Assembly (NCBI GenBank): GCA_019113295.1
Contig: DXHR01000001.1
Location: 17,418-81,417 of the forward strand
DNA: 64,000 nucleotides
DNA from: Candidatus Salinicoccus stercoripullorum
GTDB lineage: Bacteria; Bacillota; Bacilli; Staphylococcales; Salinicoccaceae
Direction: 5' to 3'
The notes beneath the pieces are model-generated. The model saw only the letters and a list, made by a program, of their open reading frames with translations, was not told the DNA's origin and did no database searches. Made by a program: the position numbers and the translations under genes. Shown one piece after another: positions 40,100 through 51,625 of the stretch (the first letter of the stretch is position 1; every line of letters starts with the position of its first letter).

Positions 40100-41551
40100 A
40101 TGTATAAATTTGAGGACGACAGCTTTATGCTCCACACGGATCTGTACCAGATCAACATGAGCCAGACTTATCTGGAACAGGGTTTGGCAGACCGCACTGC
40201 GGTGTTCGACCTTTATTTCAGGGAAATGCCTTTTGGCAATGGCTACGCCGTATTTGCCGGGCTGGAGCGCATCATCGACTTTTTGGAGAATCTCCGTTTT
40301 ACAGAATCGGATATTGAATATCTGAGGAGCCTCGGATACGGAGAGGATTTTCTGGGATATCTCCGGGATCTCCGGTTCACGGGCAATGTCCGGGCTGTGG
40401 AGGAGGGCGAGCTCGTATTCGCCAACATGCCGCTCGTGCAGATCGAAGCGCCGATTATTGAAGCGCAGCTGATTGAAACGGCACTGCTCAACATTGTAAA
40501 CTTCCAGACGCTGATTGCGACAAAGGCGAGCAGGATCCGCCAGCTTGTGCCGGGTGATATGCTGATGGAGTTCGGCACCCGCCGGGCGCATGAATTCGAT
40601 GCGGCACTGTGGGGGGCACGCGCTGCCATCATCGGCGGTTTCGACGGGACCAGCAACGTGCGTGCCGCGAAACTGTTCGGTCTGGATGCAAGCGGCACCC
40701 ATGCCCATGCGATGGTCCAGGCATACGGCGATGATTATGATGCGTTCAAAGCCTATGCCGGGACACACAGGGACTGTGTATTTCTCGTTGATACCTTCGA
40801 TACACTGAGGTCGGGAGTGCCGAATGCGATCAGAGTGGCCAAAGAATATGGCGACCGGATCAACTTCATCGGCATACGGCTCGACTCAGGCGATATCGCC
40901 TACCTTTCCAAGGAGGCGCGCAAGATGCTGGATGAAGCGGGTTTTCCCGAAGCCAAGATTGTCGTCTCCAACGACCTTGATGAAGTGACAATCGTTTCAC
41001 TGCTGTCGCAGGGGGCTAAAGTGGACAACTGGGGTATCGGCACAAAGCTGATCACTGCCTATGATCAGCCGGCACTCGGTGCCGTCTATAAACTGGCTGC
41101 CGTGGAAAACGAAGCGGGGACACTTGAGAACCGCATCAAGATTTCCGGCAATCCGGAAAAAGTCACGACACCTGGCAAAAAGGATGTGTACCGCATCATC
41201 AATAAGTATACCGGCATGTCCGAAGGCGAGTACATCACCCATGCCGGTGAAGAGGTGGATGAAGATGCACCGTTGCTCATGTTCCACCCTGTCCATACGA
41301 TGAAGCGCAAGCTGATCCGGTCATTTGAGAAAGTGGAGCTCCTGAAGGATATCTTCAAGGATGGGGAACTGGTATATGAAAGGGAAGAAGTAGCTGAGAT
41401 AAAACGGCGCCTTGAGAGTAATCTCTCCATTCTTTGGGAAGAGTATAAGAGATTCCTGAATCCGGAGGCATATCCGGTGGACCTCTCCACTGAACTGTGG
41501 CAGATCAAACAGGACCTTATCGAAGAAGCAAGCAATAAAACATTGGAGTGA
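40100..41551 (+). CDS. pncB: nicotinate phosphoribosyltransferase
   Basis: A 483-residue enzyme making nicotinate mononucleotide from nicotinate and PRPP. Typical parts are the start FMLHTDLYQINMSQTYLEQG, FGTRRAHEFDAALWGARAA with the phosphorylated His region near residue 160, DASGTHAHAMVQ near 200 and IRLDSGDIAYLSKEARK near 260. ATG at 40100 has GAAGGGA nine bases upstream; the earlier ATG at 40082 lacks an RBS. It is followed by nadE after six bases. Confidence 0.93.
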   Translation: MYKFEDDSFMLHTDLYQINMSQTYLEQGLADRTAVFDLYFREMPFGNGYAVFAGLERIIDFLENLRFTESDIEYLRSLGYGEDFLGYLRDLRFTGNVRAVEEGELVFANMPLVQIEAPIIEAQLIETALLNIVNFQTLIATKASRIRQLVPGDMLMEFGTRRAHEFDAALWGARAAIIGGFDGTSNVRAAKLFGLDASGTHAHAMVQAYGDDYDAFKAYAGTHRDCVFLVDTFDTLRSGVPNAIRVAKEYGDRINFIGIRLDSGDIAYLSKEARKMLDEAGFPEAKIVVSNDLDEVTIVSLLSQGAKVDNWGIGTKLITAYDQPALGAVYKLAAVENEAGTLENRIKISGNPEKVTTPGKKDVYRIINKYTGMSEGEYITHAGEEVDEDAPLLMFHPVHTMKRKLIRSFEKVELLKDIFKDGELVYEREEVAEIKRRLESNLSILWEEYKRFLNPEAYPVDLSTELWQIKQDLIEEASNKTLE

Positions 41552-41557
41552 TTATGT

Positions 41558-42397
41558 ATGAGACCATTACAGCAGGAAATAATTGATGATTTTCATGTAA
41601 AGCCCGAAATAGATCCGGAAACAGAGATCAGAGAAATCATCGATTTCATGAAGACATATGTGAAGCACAATCCATTCATAAAGTCCTTTGTCCTCGGCAT
41701 CTCGGGCGGACAGGATTCAACCCTGCTCGGAAAGATGGTACAGATGGCTGTCGATGAACTCAATCAGGAGTCGGGGGGCGGCTATGCATTCCATGCGCTC
41801 CGTCTGCCCTACGGCAGACAGAATGATGAGGCGGATGCGCTTGATGCGATCGAGTTCATCAGCCCGACACACGAAGCAACAATCGATATCAAGCCGAGTG
41901 TCGATGCGAGTGTGGAATCGCTGCAATCGGCGGGATATGAGCTGAACGATTTCGTCGAAGGGAATGAAAAGGCGCGTGAACGCATGAAAGCACAGTATGC
42001 GGTTGCAGCAAGCCAGAACGGAATCGTGCTCGGTACCGACCATCCGGCCGAAGCCATCACAGGCTTCTATACGAAATACGGGGACGGAGCGAGTGACCTT
42101 GTGCCGCTGTTCGGATTGAACAAACGCCAGGGTAAGCTGATGATGGAATATCTCGGTGCGCCGGAGAACTTATTGAGCAAAGTGCCGACGGCGGATCTTG
42201 AGGATGACAGGCCGATGGTCAGCGATGAGGAGGCGCTGGGTGTTACCTACAAAGCGATTGACGACTTCCTTGAGGGCAGGGAAGTGTCCGATGAGGACTA
42301 TGAAACGATTGTAAAATGGTACAAAAAGTCCCAGCACAAACGCGATCTGCCGTACCACAGGCATAACCTGCCGAAATACGAAGCAGAAGAAAAATAG
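41558..42397 (+). CDS. nadE: NH3-dependent NAD+ synthetase
   Basis: A 279-residue enzyme that amidates deamido-NAD with ammonia and ATP. The PP-loop is [11 protein letters not shown] near residue 48; other marks are [22 protein letters not shown] near 158 (shown in parts [12 protein letters not shown] and KYGDGASD), [12 protein letters not shown] and the C-terminal [13 protein letters not shown]. No glutaminase domain. It forms an operon with pncB and finishes NAD salvage. Confidence 0.96.
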   Translation: MRPLQQEIIDDFHVKPEIDPETEIREIIDFMKTYVKHNPFIKSFVLGISGGQDSTLLGKMVQMAVDELNQESGGGYAFHALRLPYGRQNDEADALDAIEFISPTHEATIDIKPSVDASVESLQSAGYELNDFVEGNEKARERMKAQYAVAASQNGIVLGTDHPAEAITGFYTKYGDGASDLVPLFGLNKRQGKLMMEYLGAPENLLSKVPTADLEDDRPMVSDEEALGVTYKAIDDFLEGREVSDEDYETIVKWYKKSQHKRDLPYHRHNLPKYEAEEK

Positions 42398-42432
42398 AAT
42401 TTCAGAAATTGTAAGCAGAGAGGGAATTTAGC

Positions 42433-43077
42433 ATGATAACAGCCATTTCCACAAACCCCTGGCTGATGGTGCTTGTCATATTCGTCATCAATATCATATA
42501 TGTGAGCTTTCTGACGATGCGCACCATTGCAACACTTAAAGGGTACCGTTATACAGCAGCAACATTCAGCATCATGGAGACATTCGTCTATGTCATCGGA
42601 CTGGGACTTGTGCTTGAGAACCTGGATCAGTTCCAGAATGTCGTGGCATATGCACTCGGCTTCGGGGCAGGTATCCTTGTCGGGCTCAAGATTGAAGAAA
42701 GGCTGGCGCTCGGCTACCTCGTCGTCAATGTCATCACGGCGGAGAAGGACCGTGATCTGCCGACGAACATCAGAGACCTGGGATACGGCGTCACGCACGG
42801 CTATCAGTACGGCCGGGACGGCGAACGGACCACGATGCAGATTCTTACACCGAGGAAATATGAGCGTAAACTCATCGCAACCATCAAAGAGCTGGATGAG
42901 AAAGCATTCATCATCACCCACGAACCGAAGAACATCAACGGTGGATTCTGGACAAAGGGTGTCAGACGCCGACGCCTGAAAAATTATGAACCGGAAAACG
43001 TGGAAGAAGTACTGGAGGAAATCTATGGAGAGAAGGAACGGGAAGATGCCGGAGAAGCCCAAGAAGAAAAAATTTAA
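42433..43077 (+). CDS. UPF0316 membrane protein (DUF2179/DUF5698)
   Basis: A 214-residue membrane protein with three N-terminal helices (to about residue 85), a cytosolic DUF2179-like domain (residues about 95-170) and an acidic tail. This is the layout of UPF0316 proteins such as YebE, found next to NETI-motif proteins in Bacilli. AGAGAGGG precedes the ATG. Function unknown; the next gene overlaps its 3' end, so they are coupled. Confidence 0.85.
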   Translation: MITAISTNPWLMVLVIFVINIIYVSFLTMRTIATLKGYRYTAATFSIMETFVYVIGLGLVLENLDQFQNVVAYALGFGAGILVGLKIEERLALGYLVVNVITAEKDRDLPTNIRDLGYGVTHGYQYGRDGERTTMQILTPRKYERKLIATIKELDEKAFIITHEPKNINGGFWTKGVRRRRLKNYEPENVEEVLEEIYGEKEREDAGEAQEEKI

Positions 43078-43240
43078 AGTCGCGGGAGGGGAAAGCCCGG
43101 GTGACTGTCTGGACCGTATGCGGGCTGAAGGCTACTCCCCCGTGCGGCGCACTGAGCGGCCTGTATTCACAGAAAAGGACGGCGGAAAGGTCGTTGACTA
43201 TCAGGAGATAATTTTTGAAGGAAAACTCACAGAGGAATAG
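43025..43240 (+). CDS. NETI-motif-containing protein (YebG-like)
   Basis: A 71-residue basic protein of the NETI family: [31 protein letters not shown] and a final EIIFEGKL. The name-giving NETI residues are GESP here. ATG at 43025 has GGAGG six bases upstream; ATG at 43046 (AAGGA nine bases upstream, 64 residues) is nearly as good. It overlaps the UPF0316 gene by 53 or 32 bases, as expected for this conserved pair. Function unknown. Confidence 0.78.
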   Translation: MERRNGKMPEKPKKKKFKVAGGESPGDCLDRMRAEGYSPVRRTERPVFTEKDGGKVVDYQEIIFEGKLTEE

Positions 43241-43267
43241 ACGGGGGCCGTCGCCTGCACTTATTTG

Positions 43268-43306
43268 CGAACATTGAAATTAATTATAATTTCAATGTTC
43301 GTTTTT
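43268..43306 (+). terminator. terminator upstream of purB
   Basis: A perfect 15-bp stem (43268-43282 with 43287-43301) with loop ATTA, followed by five T. It ends the UPF0316/NETI transcript just before the purB promoter. Confidence 0.88.
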
Positions 43307-43315
43307 ATTGATGTT

Positions 43316-43324
43316 TGTTATAAT
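43316..43324 (+). promoter_or_regulatory. extended -10 promoter of purB
   Basis: TGTTATAAT lies 34 bases before the start codon and just after the terminator. No purine riboswitch or PurR box is evident to me. Confidence 0.6.
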
Positions 43325-43357
43325 GATACCGAATTGATAATTAAGGAGCGTGTATGC

Positions 43358-44653
43358 ATGATTTCCCGTTATTCCCGTGAGGAAATGTCAAAGATTTGGA
43401 CAGAAGAGAACAGATTTAAAGCATGGCTTGAAGTGGAGATCCTGGCATCGGAAGCATGGGCGGAGCTTGGGTTTATTCCGGCGGATGAGGTCGGCCTGAT
43501 CAGGAAGAATGCTGAAATCGATGTCGACCGCATCAAGGAGATAGAAGCCGAAACCCGTCATGATGTCGTCGCTTTCACCCGTCAGGTGTCTGAGACATTG
43601 GGCGAGGAGAAGAAGTGGGTGCATTACGGCCTCACTTCGACGGATGTTGTGGATACAGCACAGAGTTATATCATCAGACAGGCGAATGAAATAATCGAAC
43701 GTGACCTTGAGCGTTTCATCGATGTGCTTGCCGCCAAAGCGAGAGAGCATAAGAAGACAATAATGATGGGACGCACACATGGTGTCCATGCGGAGCCGAC
43801 GACATTCGGCATCAAGATGGCGCTCTGGTACATGGAGATGAAGCGCAACCTTGAACGTTTTAAAAATGTCAGGAAGGAAATCGAAGTCGGCAAGATGAGT
43901 GGGGCGGTCGGTACGTTTGCAAACATCCCGCCGGAAGTTGAGGCATATGTATGTGAACATCTGGGGCTTGGTGCCGCAGAAGTCTCCACACAGACGCTGC
44001 AGCGTGACCGCCATGCCTATTACATCGCCACTCTCGGCCTGATTGCGACATCGGTCGAAAAATTTGCCGTCGAAGTGCGCGGCCTCCAGAAGACGGAGAC
44101 ACGGGAAGTGGAGGAGGCATTCGGCAAAGGTCAGAAAGGCTCCAGTGCAATGCCGCATAAACGGAATCCGATCGGCAGTGAAAATGTGACGGGCCTCTCC
44201 CGTGTGATCCGCGGCTACATCACTACAGCATATGAAAACGTGCCGCTTTGGCATGAGCGTGACATTTCACATTCCTCCGCCGAGCGCATCATGCTGCCGG
44301 ACGTCACCATTGCATTGAACTATATGCTCAACAGGTTTGCAAATATCATCGGGAACCTGACAGTATTCGAAGATAATATGAAAGCCAATATCGACAGGAC
44401 ATTCGGCCTGGTGTATTCACAGCAGGTCATGCTCACACTCATAGATAAAGGCCTTGTGCGTGAAGAGGCGTATGACCTTGTACAGCCGAAGGCCATGGAA
44501 TCTTGGGAAACGAAGGTACCATTCCGGGAACTCGTCGAAAAGGACCAGCGGATCAGAAAACTTCTGACCCCGGAGGAGATTGCTGGGTGCTTTGACGAGA
44601 AGCACCACCTGAAACGTGTGGAGACCATATTCAAGCGTGCCGGACTCGAATAG
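43358..44653 (+). CDS. purB: adenylosuccinate lyase
   Basis: A 431-residue fumarase-superfamily enzyme acting twice in purine synthesis (SAICAR to AICAR, adenylosuccinate to AMP). The signature [19 protein letters not shown] lies near residue 262, [13 protein letters not shown] near 86 and [15 protein letters not shown] near 137. Length equals the staphylococcal enzyme. ATG at 43358 has GGAGCG nine bases upstream; the earlier frame opening at 43265 runs through the terminator and is not used. Confidence 0.96.
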   Translation: MISRYSREEMSKIWTEENRFKAWLEVEILASEAWAELGFIPADEVGLIRKNAEIDVDRIKEIEAETRHDVVAFTRQVSETLGEEKKWVHYGLTSTDVVDTAQSYIIRQANEIIERDLERFIDVLAAKAREHKKTIMMGRTHGVHAEPTTFGIKMALWYMEMKRNLERFKNVRKEIEVGKMSGAVGTFANIPPEVEAYVCEHLGLGAAEVSTQTLQRDRHAYYIATLGLIATSVEKFAVEVRGLQKTETREVEEAFGKGQKGSSAMPHKRNPIGSENVTGLSRVIRGYITTAYENVPLWHERDISHSSAERIMLPDVTIALNYMLNRFANIIGNLTVFEDNMKANIDRTFGLVYSQQVMLTLIDKGLVREEAYDLVQPKAMESWETKVPFRELVEKDQRIRKLLTPEEIAGCFDEKHHLKRVETIFKRAGLE

Positions 44654-44688
44654 ACACCCGGCTGTGCCGGTGCAGAAAGGGGGATTTT

Positions 44689-45375
44689 ATGAATAGAAAG
44701 CTGTTAACGGGGTTGATGGTTTCAACGGCATTGCTGATGTCTGCATGCAGTATTACGCTGGATGAATTACAGACTGCATCCCACGGAACATTTGAAAAAC
44801 AGTATTCTCCGGCTGACATTGGCAGTCTCAATGCACTGCCGGACATCGAAGTCATTGACGGTATCACATATGTCGACGGCATACTGGTCGTCAACAAGGA
44901 AATCCCGCTGCCGCCGGACTACAGCCCAGGCCTTCAGCAGGAAGTGATCGATGCCTATAAAGAGCTGTTTGCCGATGGTGCGGAGCGGGGCCTTGATTTC
45001 ACACTGGTCAGCGACTTCAGGACCTACGATTATCAGGCGGGGCTGTACAATAATTATATTGACCGGGACGGGCGTGCGGCGGCAGACAAGTACAGTGCAA
45101 AACCCGGTCATTCTGAGCATCAGACCGGACTTGCAATTGATGTGGGTTCAGAGGACAGTGCCACAACCCTCAACATAAAATTCGGTGATACGCCCGAATA
45201 TGAATGGATGAAGGATGTCGCGCACGAATACGGCTTCATCATAAGGTACCTGGAAGGGAAGGAAGATATTACAGGCTACCAGTATGAACCATGGCATCTG
45301 AGATATGTCGGGGACGAGGCGGAGGCCATATATGAAAGCGGCCTGACACTTGAAGAATATCTGGGGATAGACTGA
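44689..45375 (+). CDS. D-alanyl-D-alanine carboxypeptidase lipoprotein (M15B, VanY/LdcB type)
   Basis: A 228-residue lipoprotein with lipobox MSAC (Cys about residue 20). The M15B peptidase domain has SDFRTYDYQAGLYNNYI near residue 104, the zinc site KPGHSEHQTGLAIDVG near 140, and the later WHLRYVG with the third zinc ligand His. It trims peptidoglycan stem peptides at the cell surface. Lies 35 bases after purB with its own GGGGG RBS and is followed by a terminator. Confidence 0.9.
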   Translation: MNRKLLTGLMVSTALLMSACSITLDELQTASHGTFEKQYSPADIGSLNALPDIEVIDGITYVDGILVVNKEIPLPPDYSPGLQQEVIDAYKELFADGAERGLDFTLVSDFRTYDYQAGLYNNYIDRDGRAAADKYSAKPGHSEHQTGLAIDVGSEDSATTLNIKFGDTPEYEWMKDVAHEYGFIIRYLEGKEDITGYQYEPWHLRYVGDEAEAIYESGLTLEEYLGID

Positions 45376-45384
45376 ATACTTTGG

Positions 45385-45409
45385 CGCGGCTCATCGAGCC
45401 GCGTTTTTT
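45385..45409 (+). terminator. terminator of the M15B peptidase gene
   Basis: CGCGGCT (45385-45391) pairs with AGCCGCG (45397-45403), followed by six T. Confidence 0.88.
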
Positions 45410-45463
45410 GTTCGCAAAAACCATGGTTTTCGCACATAATATAAAACAGTGGAGGCTTAAAAA

Positions 45464-45472
45464 TGATATAAT
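45464..45472 (+). promoter_or_regulatory. extended -10 promoter of the pcrB-pcrA-ligA-camS operon
   Basis: TGATATAAT is a consensus extended -10 located 32 bases before the pcrB start codon, after the preceding terminator. Confidence 0.6.
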
Positions 45473-45503
45473 ATCCTTATGAAATTTAATGGGAGTTTTA
45501 TAT

Positions 45504-46172
45504 ATGCTGAAGGATTGTAGACATGTATTCAAATTGGATCCTGCGAAGGATATCACTGACGAGGCGCTTGCAAAAATCTGTGAATCGGATACTGACGCCA
45601 TCATCGTCGGCGGGACGGATGGCATAACAGAAGACAATGTACTGGATCTGATGGCCCGGGTGAGGAGGTTTTCCGTGCCGGTGGCGCTGGAAGTGACATC
45701 GACGGAAGCTGTCGTGCCGGGGTTCGATCATTACTTCATACCCGCCGTGTTCAATACTAAAGACATCAAATGGCAGCACGGACTGTTGCTCCAGGCGCTG
45801 GCTGAATACAGCCATCTGATAGATTACAGTGAAATGTCACTTCTGCCATACATCATCCTGAATGAAGAATGCAAGGCATTTGAAAAATCGGATGCAGAAC
45901 GTGTGACACATGAAATGGTTCCGCATTACATCAACATGTTGGACAAGCTCTACCAGACGTCCTATATTTACATAGAATACAGCGGTACCTACGGAGAGCC
46001 GGAGATTATGCGGATGGTGTGTGACAATGCAGCGCATTCCCACGTCATCTACGGCGGCGGTATCGGGGGACGCGACGAGGCACGGGAGATGGCACAGTAT
46101 GCCGATACGATAGTGGTCGGAAATGTAATCTATGACAGTACAAAAAAGGCACTCAGAACAATTATCAAGTAA
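45504..46172 (+). CDS. pcrB: heptaprenylglyceryl phosphate synthase (PcrB)
   Basis: A 222-residue TIM-barrel prenyltransferase that joins heptaprenyl diphosphate to glycerol-1-phosphate. Typical are KLDPAKDITDEAL, ESDTDAIIVGGTDGITEDN near residue 30, YIEYSGTYGEP near 155 and VIYGGGIGGRDEAREMA near 190. The ATG at 45504 has GGGAG eight bases upstream; an in-frame ATG at 45489 lacks spacing. First gene of the conserved pcrB-pcrA-ligA-camS operon. Confidence 0.94.
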   Translation: MLKDCRHVFKLDPAKDITDEALAKICESDTDAIIVGGTDGITEDNVLDLMARVRRFSVPVALEVTSTEAVVPGFDHYFIPAVFNTKDIKWQHGLLLQALAEYSHLIDYSEMSLLPYIILNEECKAFEKSDAERVTHEMVPHYINMLDKLYQTSYIYIEYSGTYGEPEIMRMVCDNAAHSHVIYGGGIGGRDEAREMAQYADTIVVGNVIYDSTKKALRTIIK

Positions 46173-46187
46173 ATTGGGGTTTTTAAA

Positions 46188-48359
46188 ATGGACTTAAGCT
46201 TAATGAATGAAGAACAAAAACGGGCCATCCGGACGACTGAAGGCCCACTGCTCATAATGGCTGGTGCAGGCAGCGGGAAGACACGTGTGCTCACCCATCG
46301 TGTCGCCTATCTGATGGAGGAGAAGGATGTGCCGGCACGGAACATACTGGCCATCACTTTCACCAACAAGGCAGCCCGTGAGATGCGGGACCGCGCGTCT
46401 GCACTCATCCGTGACGGCGCCGCTGACATATGGGTGTCCACGTTCCACGCGATGTGTGTGCGCATACTGCGCAGCAACATCAACTATCTTGGGTATGAAA
46501 ACAGCTTCTCCATCCTTGATCCGACAGATCAGCGTTCTGTAGTGAAGGATATACTGAAGCGGCGCAACCTCGATATCAAACAGCATAATCCGAGAAGCAT
46601 CATCGGATTCATATCCGATAAGAAGAATTCCCTCATCAGGCCGAAACAGAGTGCTGAAGAGGCGGAAGGCTACCTGGACACGCTCTACAGCGAGATCTAT
46701 CATGACTACCAGCAGATCCTCTATCGCAACAGCGCACTCGATTTCGACGATCTGATCATGCTGACCATCGAGCTGTTCGAAAAGGAAAAGAAAGTTCTTG
46801 AGCGCTACCAGAACCTTTTCCAGTACATTCATGTGGACGAATATCAGGATACCAACCATGCCCAGTACCAGCTGGTCAGGATGCTAGCTGAAAAATACCG
46901 CAACATATGCGTAGTTGGTGATTCCGATCAGTCCATCTATAAATTCCGCGGGGCGGATATCACGAACATACTGAATTTCGAGGATGACTACCCGGAAGCG
47001 GCAGTGATCAAGCTCGAACAGAACTACCGCTCCAGCAGAAACATCCTGGATGCGGCAAATGCCGTCATCGGCAACAATACTGAACGCAAGCCCAAAGCGC
47101 TCCGCACCGACAGGGACGGCGGACCGAAGCTCACAAGCATCGTTTCGGATTCGGAACGCGGGGAAGGACAGGAAATCGTCAGAAATGTCCTCGATCTCTC
47201 ATCAAAGTATTCCTACAATGACATGGCGGTCCTGTACCGTACGAACGCACAGTCGCGTGCGATTGAGGATGCACTTGTAAAATCCAACATCCCATACAAG
47301 ATGGTCGGCGGCATGAAATTCTACGACCGTATGGAAATAAAGGATCTCATGAGTTACTTGAAAGTCATCCAGAATCCGAATGACGACATTTCATTCGAAC
47401 GGATCATCAACGTTCCGAAACGCGGCATCGGCCCTAAGACCGTGGATAAGCTGAAAGAGCACGGCCGTCACACGGGAGCAAGCATATACGAGGCGATCAA
47501 GGAGTCCGATTTCATCGGCATTTCCAAGAATGCAGTCGTCAAGCTCATGAACCTGAACGATATGCTGGATAACCTGAAGCAGAAATCGAAATATATGTCT
47601 GTCACAGAACTCGTGGATGAAGTATTGGCGGACACCGGCTACCTAGACCTGCTCGAGAAGGAAAATTCGCTCGAATCACGCAGCCGCATCGAAAACCTGG
47701 AGGAGTTCAGGACGGTGACCCGTGAATTCGACAGGGAGAATGAAGTATCTGACGAACTTTTATTCACGTTTTTGAGCGATATGGCCCTGGTATCCGACCA
47801 GGACGGTGTCGAGGAGGACAGCGGAGTGACGCTGATGACGATGCATGCCTCAAAAGGCCTTGAGTTCAAAGTCATATTCATCGTCGGACTCGAGGAGGGG
47901 ATATTCCCGTCCAGACGGGTAATGTTCGATGACAAGGAACTCGAAGAAGAGCGCCGCCTGATGTATGTGGCACTGACACGTGCCGAGGACATGCTGTTCC
48001 TGTCACGTGCGGACAGCCGCATGATCTACGGCAAGACGGAGTCGAATATGAGGAGCCGTTTCCTTTCTGAAATACCGGAAGAACTTGTTGAAGGCGGGGT
48101 TCAGGAGACACCGCAGCCGATTGCATCGGGCAGCTTCCAGATGAACAGGCGCGGACCGAGGAAAAGGAGCCGTGTGATCACCAACAACAGCGGCACGCGC
48201 TTCACAGTGGGTGACAAGGTCGAACATAAGAAGTTCGGCGAAGGCATCATCTCCGGTATAAAAGGGGAAGGGGACAGCCAGGAACTCGACATAATATTCA
48301 CGACTGTCGGTGTCAAAAGGCTGCTTGCAAACTTTGCACCGCTGACAAAGAAGGAGTAG
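46188..48359 (+). CDS. pcrA: ATP-dependent DNA helicase PcrA
   Basis: A 723-residue superfamily 1A 3'-5' helicase needed for repair, rolling-circle replication and removing stalled transcription complexes. Motifs are Walker A AGAGSGKTRVLTHR near residue 27, LAITFTNKAAREM, motif II HVDEYQDTNHAQYQL near 223, VVGDSDQSIYKFRGAD, LEQNYRSSRNIL and motif V-VI VTLMTMHASKGLEF ... YVALTRAED. The C-terminal Tudor-like domain (VGDKVEHKKFGEGIISG), which contacts RNA polymerase, is present. Complete. Confidence 0.97.
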   Translation: MDLSLMNEEQKRAIRTTEGPLLIMAGAGSGKTRVLTHRVAYLMEEKDVPARNILAITFTNKAAREMRDRASALIRDGAADIWVSTFHAMCVRILRSNINYLGYENSFSILDPTDQRSVVKDILKRRNLDIKQHNPRSIIGFISDKKNSLIRPKQSAEEAEGYLDTLYSEIYHDYQQILYRNSALDFDDLIMLTIELFEKEKKVLERYQNLFQYIHVDEYQDTNHAQYQLVRMLAEKYRNICVVGDSDQSIYKFRGADITNILNFEDDYPEAAVIKLEQNYRSSRNILDAANAVIGNNTERKPKALRTDRDGGPKLTSIVSDSERGEGQEIVRNVLDLSSKYSYNDMAVLYRTNAQSRAIEDALVKSNIPYKMVGGMKFYDRMEIKDLMSYLKVIQNPNDDISFERIINVPKRGIGPKTVDKLKEHGRHTGASIYEAIKESDFIGISKNAVVKLMNLNDMLDNLKQKSKYMSVTELVDEVLADTGYLDLLEKENSLESRSRIENLEEFRTVTREFDRENEVSDELLFTFLSDMALVSDQDGVEEDSGVTLMTMHASKGLEFKVIFIVGLEEGIFPSRRVMFDDKELEEERRLMYVALTRAEDMLFLSRADSRMIYGKTESNMRSRFLSEIPEELVEGGVQETPQPIASGSFQMNRRGPRKRSRVITNNSGTRFTVGDKVEHKKFGEGIISGIKGEGDSQELDIIFTTVGVKRLLANFAPLTKKE

Positions 48360-50339
<1,980 letters not shown>

Positions 50340-50341
50340 TT

Positions 50342-51553
50342 ATGAAAAAGTTATATATCCTTACCCCATTGCTGCTGATCTTTCTGGCATCCTGCGGGAC
50401 ACCGGAAAGCGAGGTGGCGAATCAGACACAGACGGCATCGGATGAAGAAGAAATGAATACAGCACCTGTAGAGGAACAGGAAGATACGGTAACAAATGAA
50501 GTCGGTGAGAATCCGGGGTATTATCAGACGGTGATTCCCTACCAGATTTCTCCGGCACGCGGACTGACAAGCTCCAACATGGTCTCAAGCTATAACATCG
50601 AAACATTCGAAAAAGGTCTTTTCGACATCAGCAAATCTGTTTTCAGCACAGATGACCATGTGTTCCGTGAAGGTCAGGTCTTCACCGAAGAGATGGTCCG
50701 CGGCTTTTTGAACCGCAGCTATACATCAGAAGAGATTGATGAGATGAGTGAGGAGGAGAAGGCGGATAACAATGCTTTCAGCAACCTGGGGCTCAACCCT
50801 TCCACAGAAGGGGAGACTGACCCTGAAACCATTGCAGAAAAGGCGCCGCTCTATCTCTCACATATACTGGAACAGAACTACATGACCCAGGACGAGGATG
50901 GAAATCTGGACTTTTCCGGTATGACCATCGGCCTGGCGATGAACAGCGAGTACTATTACCAGAAAGAGGAGTACGGCGAAACTTATACCAAGGCGCTTGA
51001 TGAACAGGAAGTAAGGGAGCAGGGCGAGCGTATGGCGTCCGAAATACTGGAACGCCTCCGTGCCAACGAACAGTATCAGGATATGACAATCGTGTTCGGC
51101 ATCTTCATGCAGTCCGGTGAAACGGACATTACACCCGGTCATTTCCTCTCCACCGCCACCGTTGAACCGGGCAGTGATGAAATTTCATCCTTTACTGAAA
51201 TACAGGAGAATTATGTGCTCCTGCCGTCATCGGAAGCGGAAAACATCAGCGAAGAGATAAACAGTGACTACCAGAACTTCAACAGAAAACTGGAATCATA
51301 TTTCGACAGTTTCACCACTTCCATCGGCCAGGGGTATTTCAAAGACGGCAACCTTGAGAATCTGTCCATAGAGATACCTGTTGAATATACTTCACGGGGT
51401 GAAATCATTGGACTGACCCAGTATGTCAGTGAACTCGTTCAGGAGCATTTCAGGAATACTAATGTGGAAATTTCAATAAAAGACAAGAACAAAAGTTATG
51501 CACTCATCACGAAGAACGAAGACGATGATATGGATGTACACATATACGAATAA
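50342..51553 (+). CDS. camS: CamS-family sex pheromone lipoprotein
   Basis: A 403-residue lipoprotein; lipobox LASC puts the lipid Cys at residue 18. In S. aureus the processed CamS signal peptide yields the pheromone cAM373 (AIFILAS), which acts on enterococcal plasmid transfer. Here the seven residues before Cys are LLIFLAS, a close variant. The linker is acidic and low-complexity, then comes the CamS domain (YYQTVIPYQISPARGLTSSN). ATG at 50342 is preferred to the GTG at 50336, using GAGGCAG as RBS. Last gene of the pcrB operon. Confidence 0.92.
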   Translation: MKKLYILTPLLLIFLASCGTPESEVANQTQTASDEEEMNTAPVEEQEDTVTNEVGENPGYYQTVIPYQISPARGLTSSNMVSSYNIETFEKGLFDISKSVFSTDDHVFREGQVFTEEMVRGFLNRSYTSEEIDEMSEEEKADNNAFSNLGLNPSTEGETDPETIAEKAPLYLSHILEQNYMTQDEDGNLDFSGMTIGLAMNSEYYYQKEEYGETYTKALDEQEVREQGERMASEILERLRANEQYQDMTIVFGIFMQSGETDITPGHFLSTATVEPGSDEISSFTEIQENYVLLPSSEAENISEEINSDYQNFNRKLESYFDSFTTSIGQGYFKDGNLENLSIEIPVEYTSRGEIIGLTQYVSELVQEHFRNTNVEISIKDKNKSYALITKNEDDDMDVHIYE

Positions 51554-51569
51554 GTCTGGTTATGCAAAA

Positions 51570-51603
51570 AAAGTACCTCCGAAGATATCTTCGGAGGTAC
51601 TTT
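51570..51603. terminator. bidirectional terminator between camS and putP
   Basis: A perfect 34-base palindrome (arms of 17 beginning AAAGTACCTCCGAAGAT) with an A-run before and T-run after it. It ends both convergent transcripts. Confidence 0.9.
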
Positions 51604-51625
51604 CATATCTGAAAACCCGGGAATA

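Noticed and set aside
39995..40768. N-terminal extension of the MFS transporter on the minus strand
   Set aside because: The frame is open but antisense to pncB, has no RBS and no hydrophobic segments; GGAGG precedes the ATG at 39994.
43268..43306. Purine riboswitch ahead of purB
   Set aside because: Only a simple 15-bp terminator hairpin is present, upstream of the purB promoter rather than in its leader.
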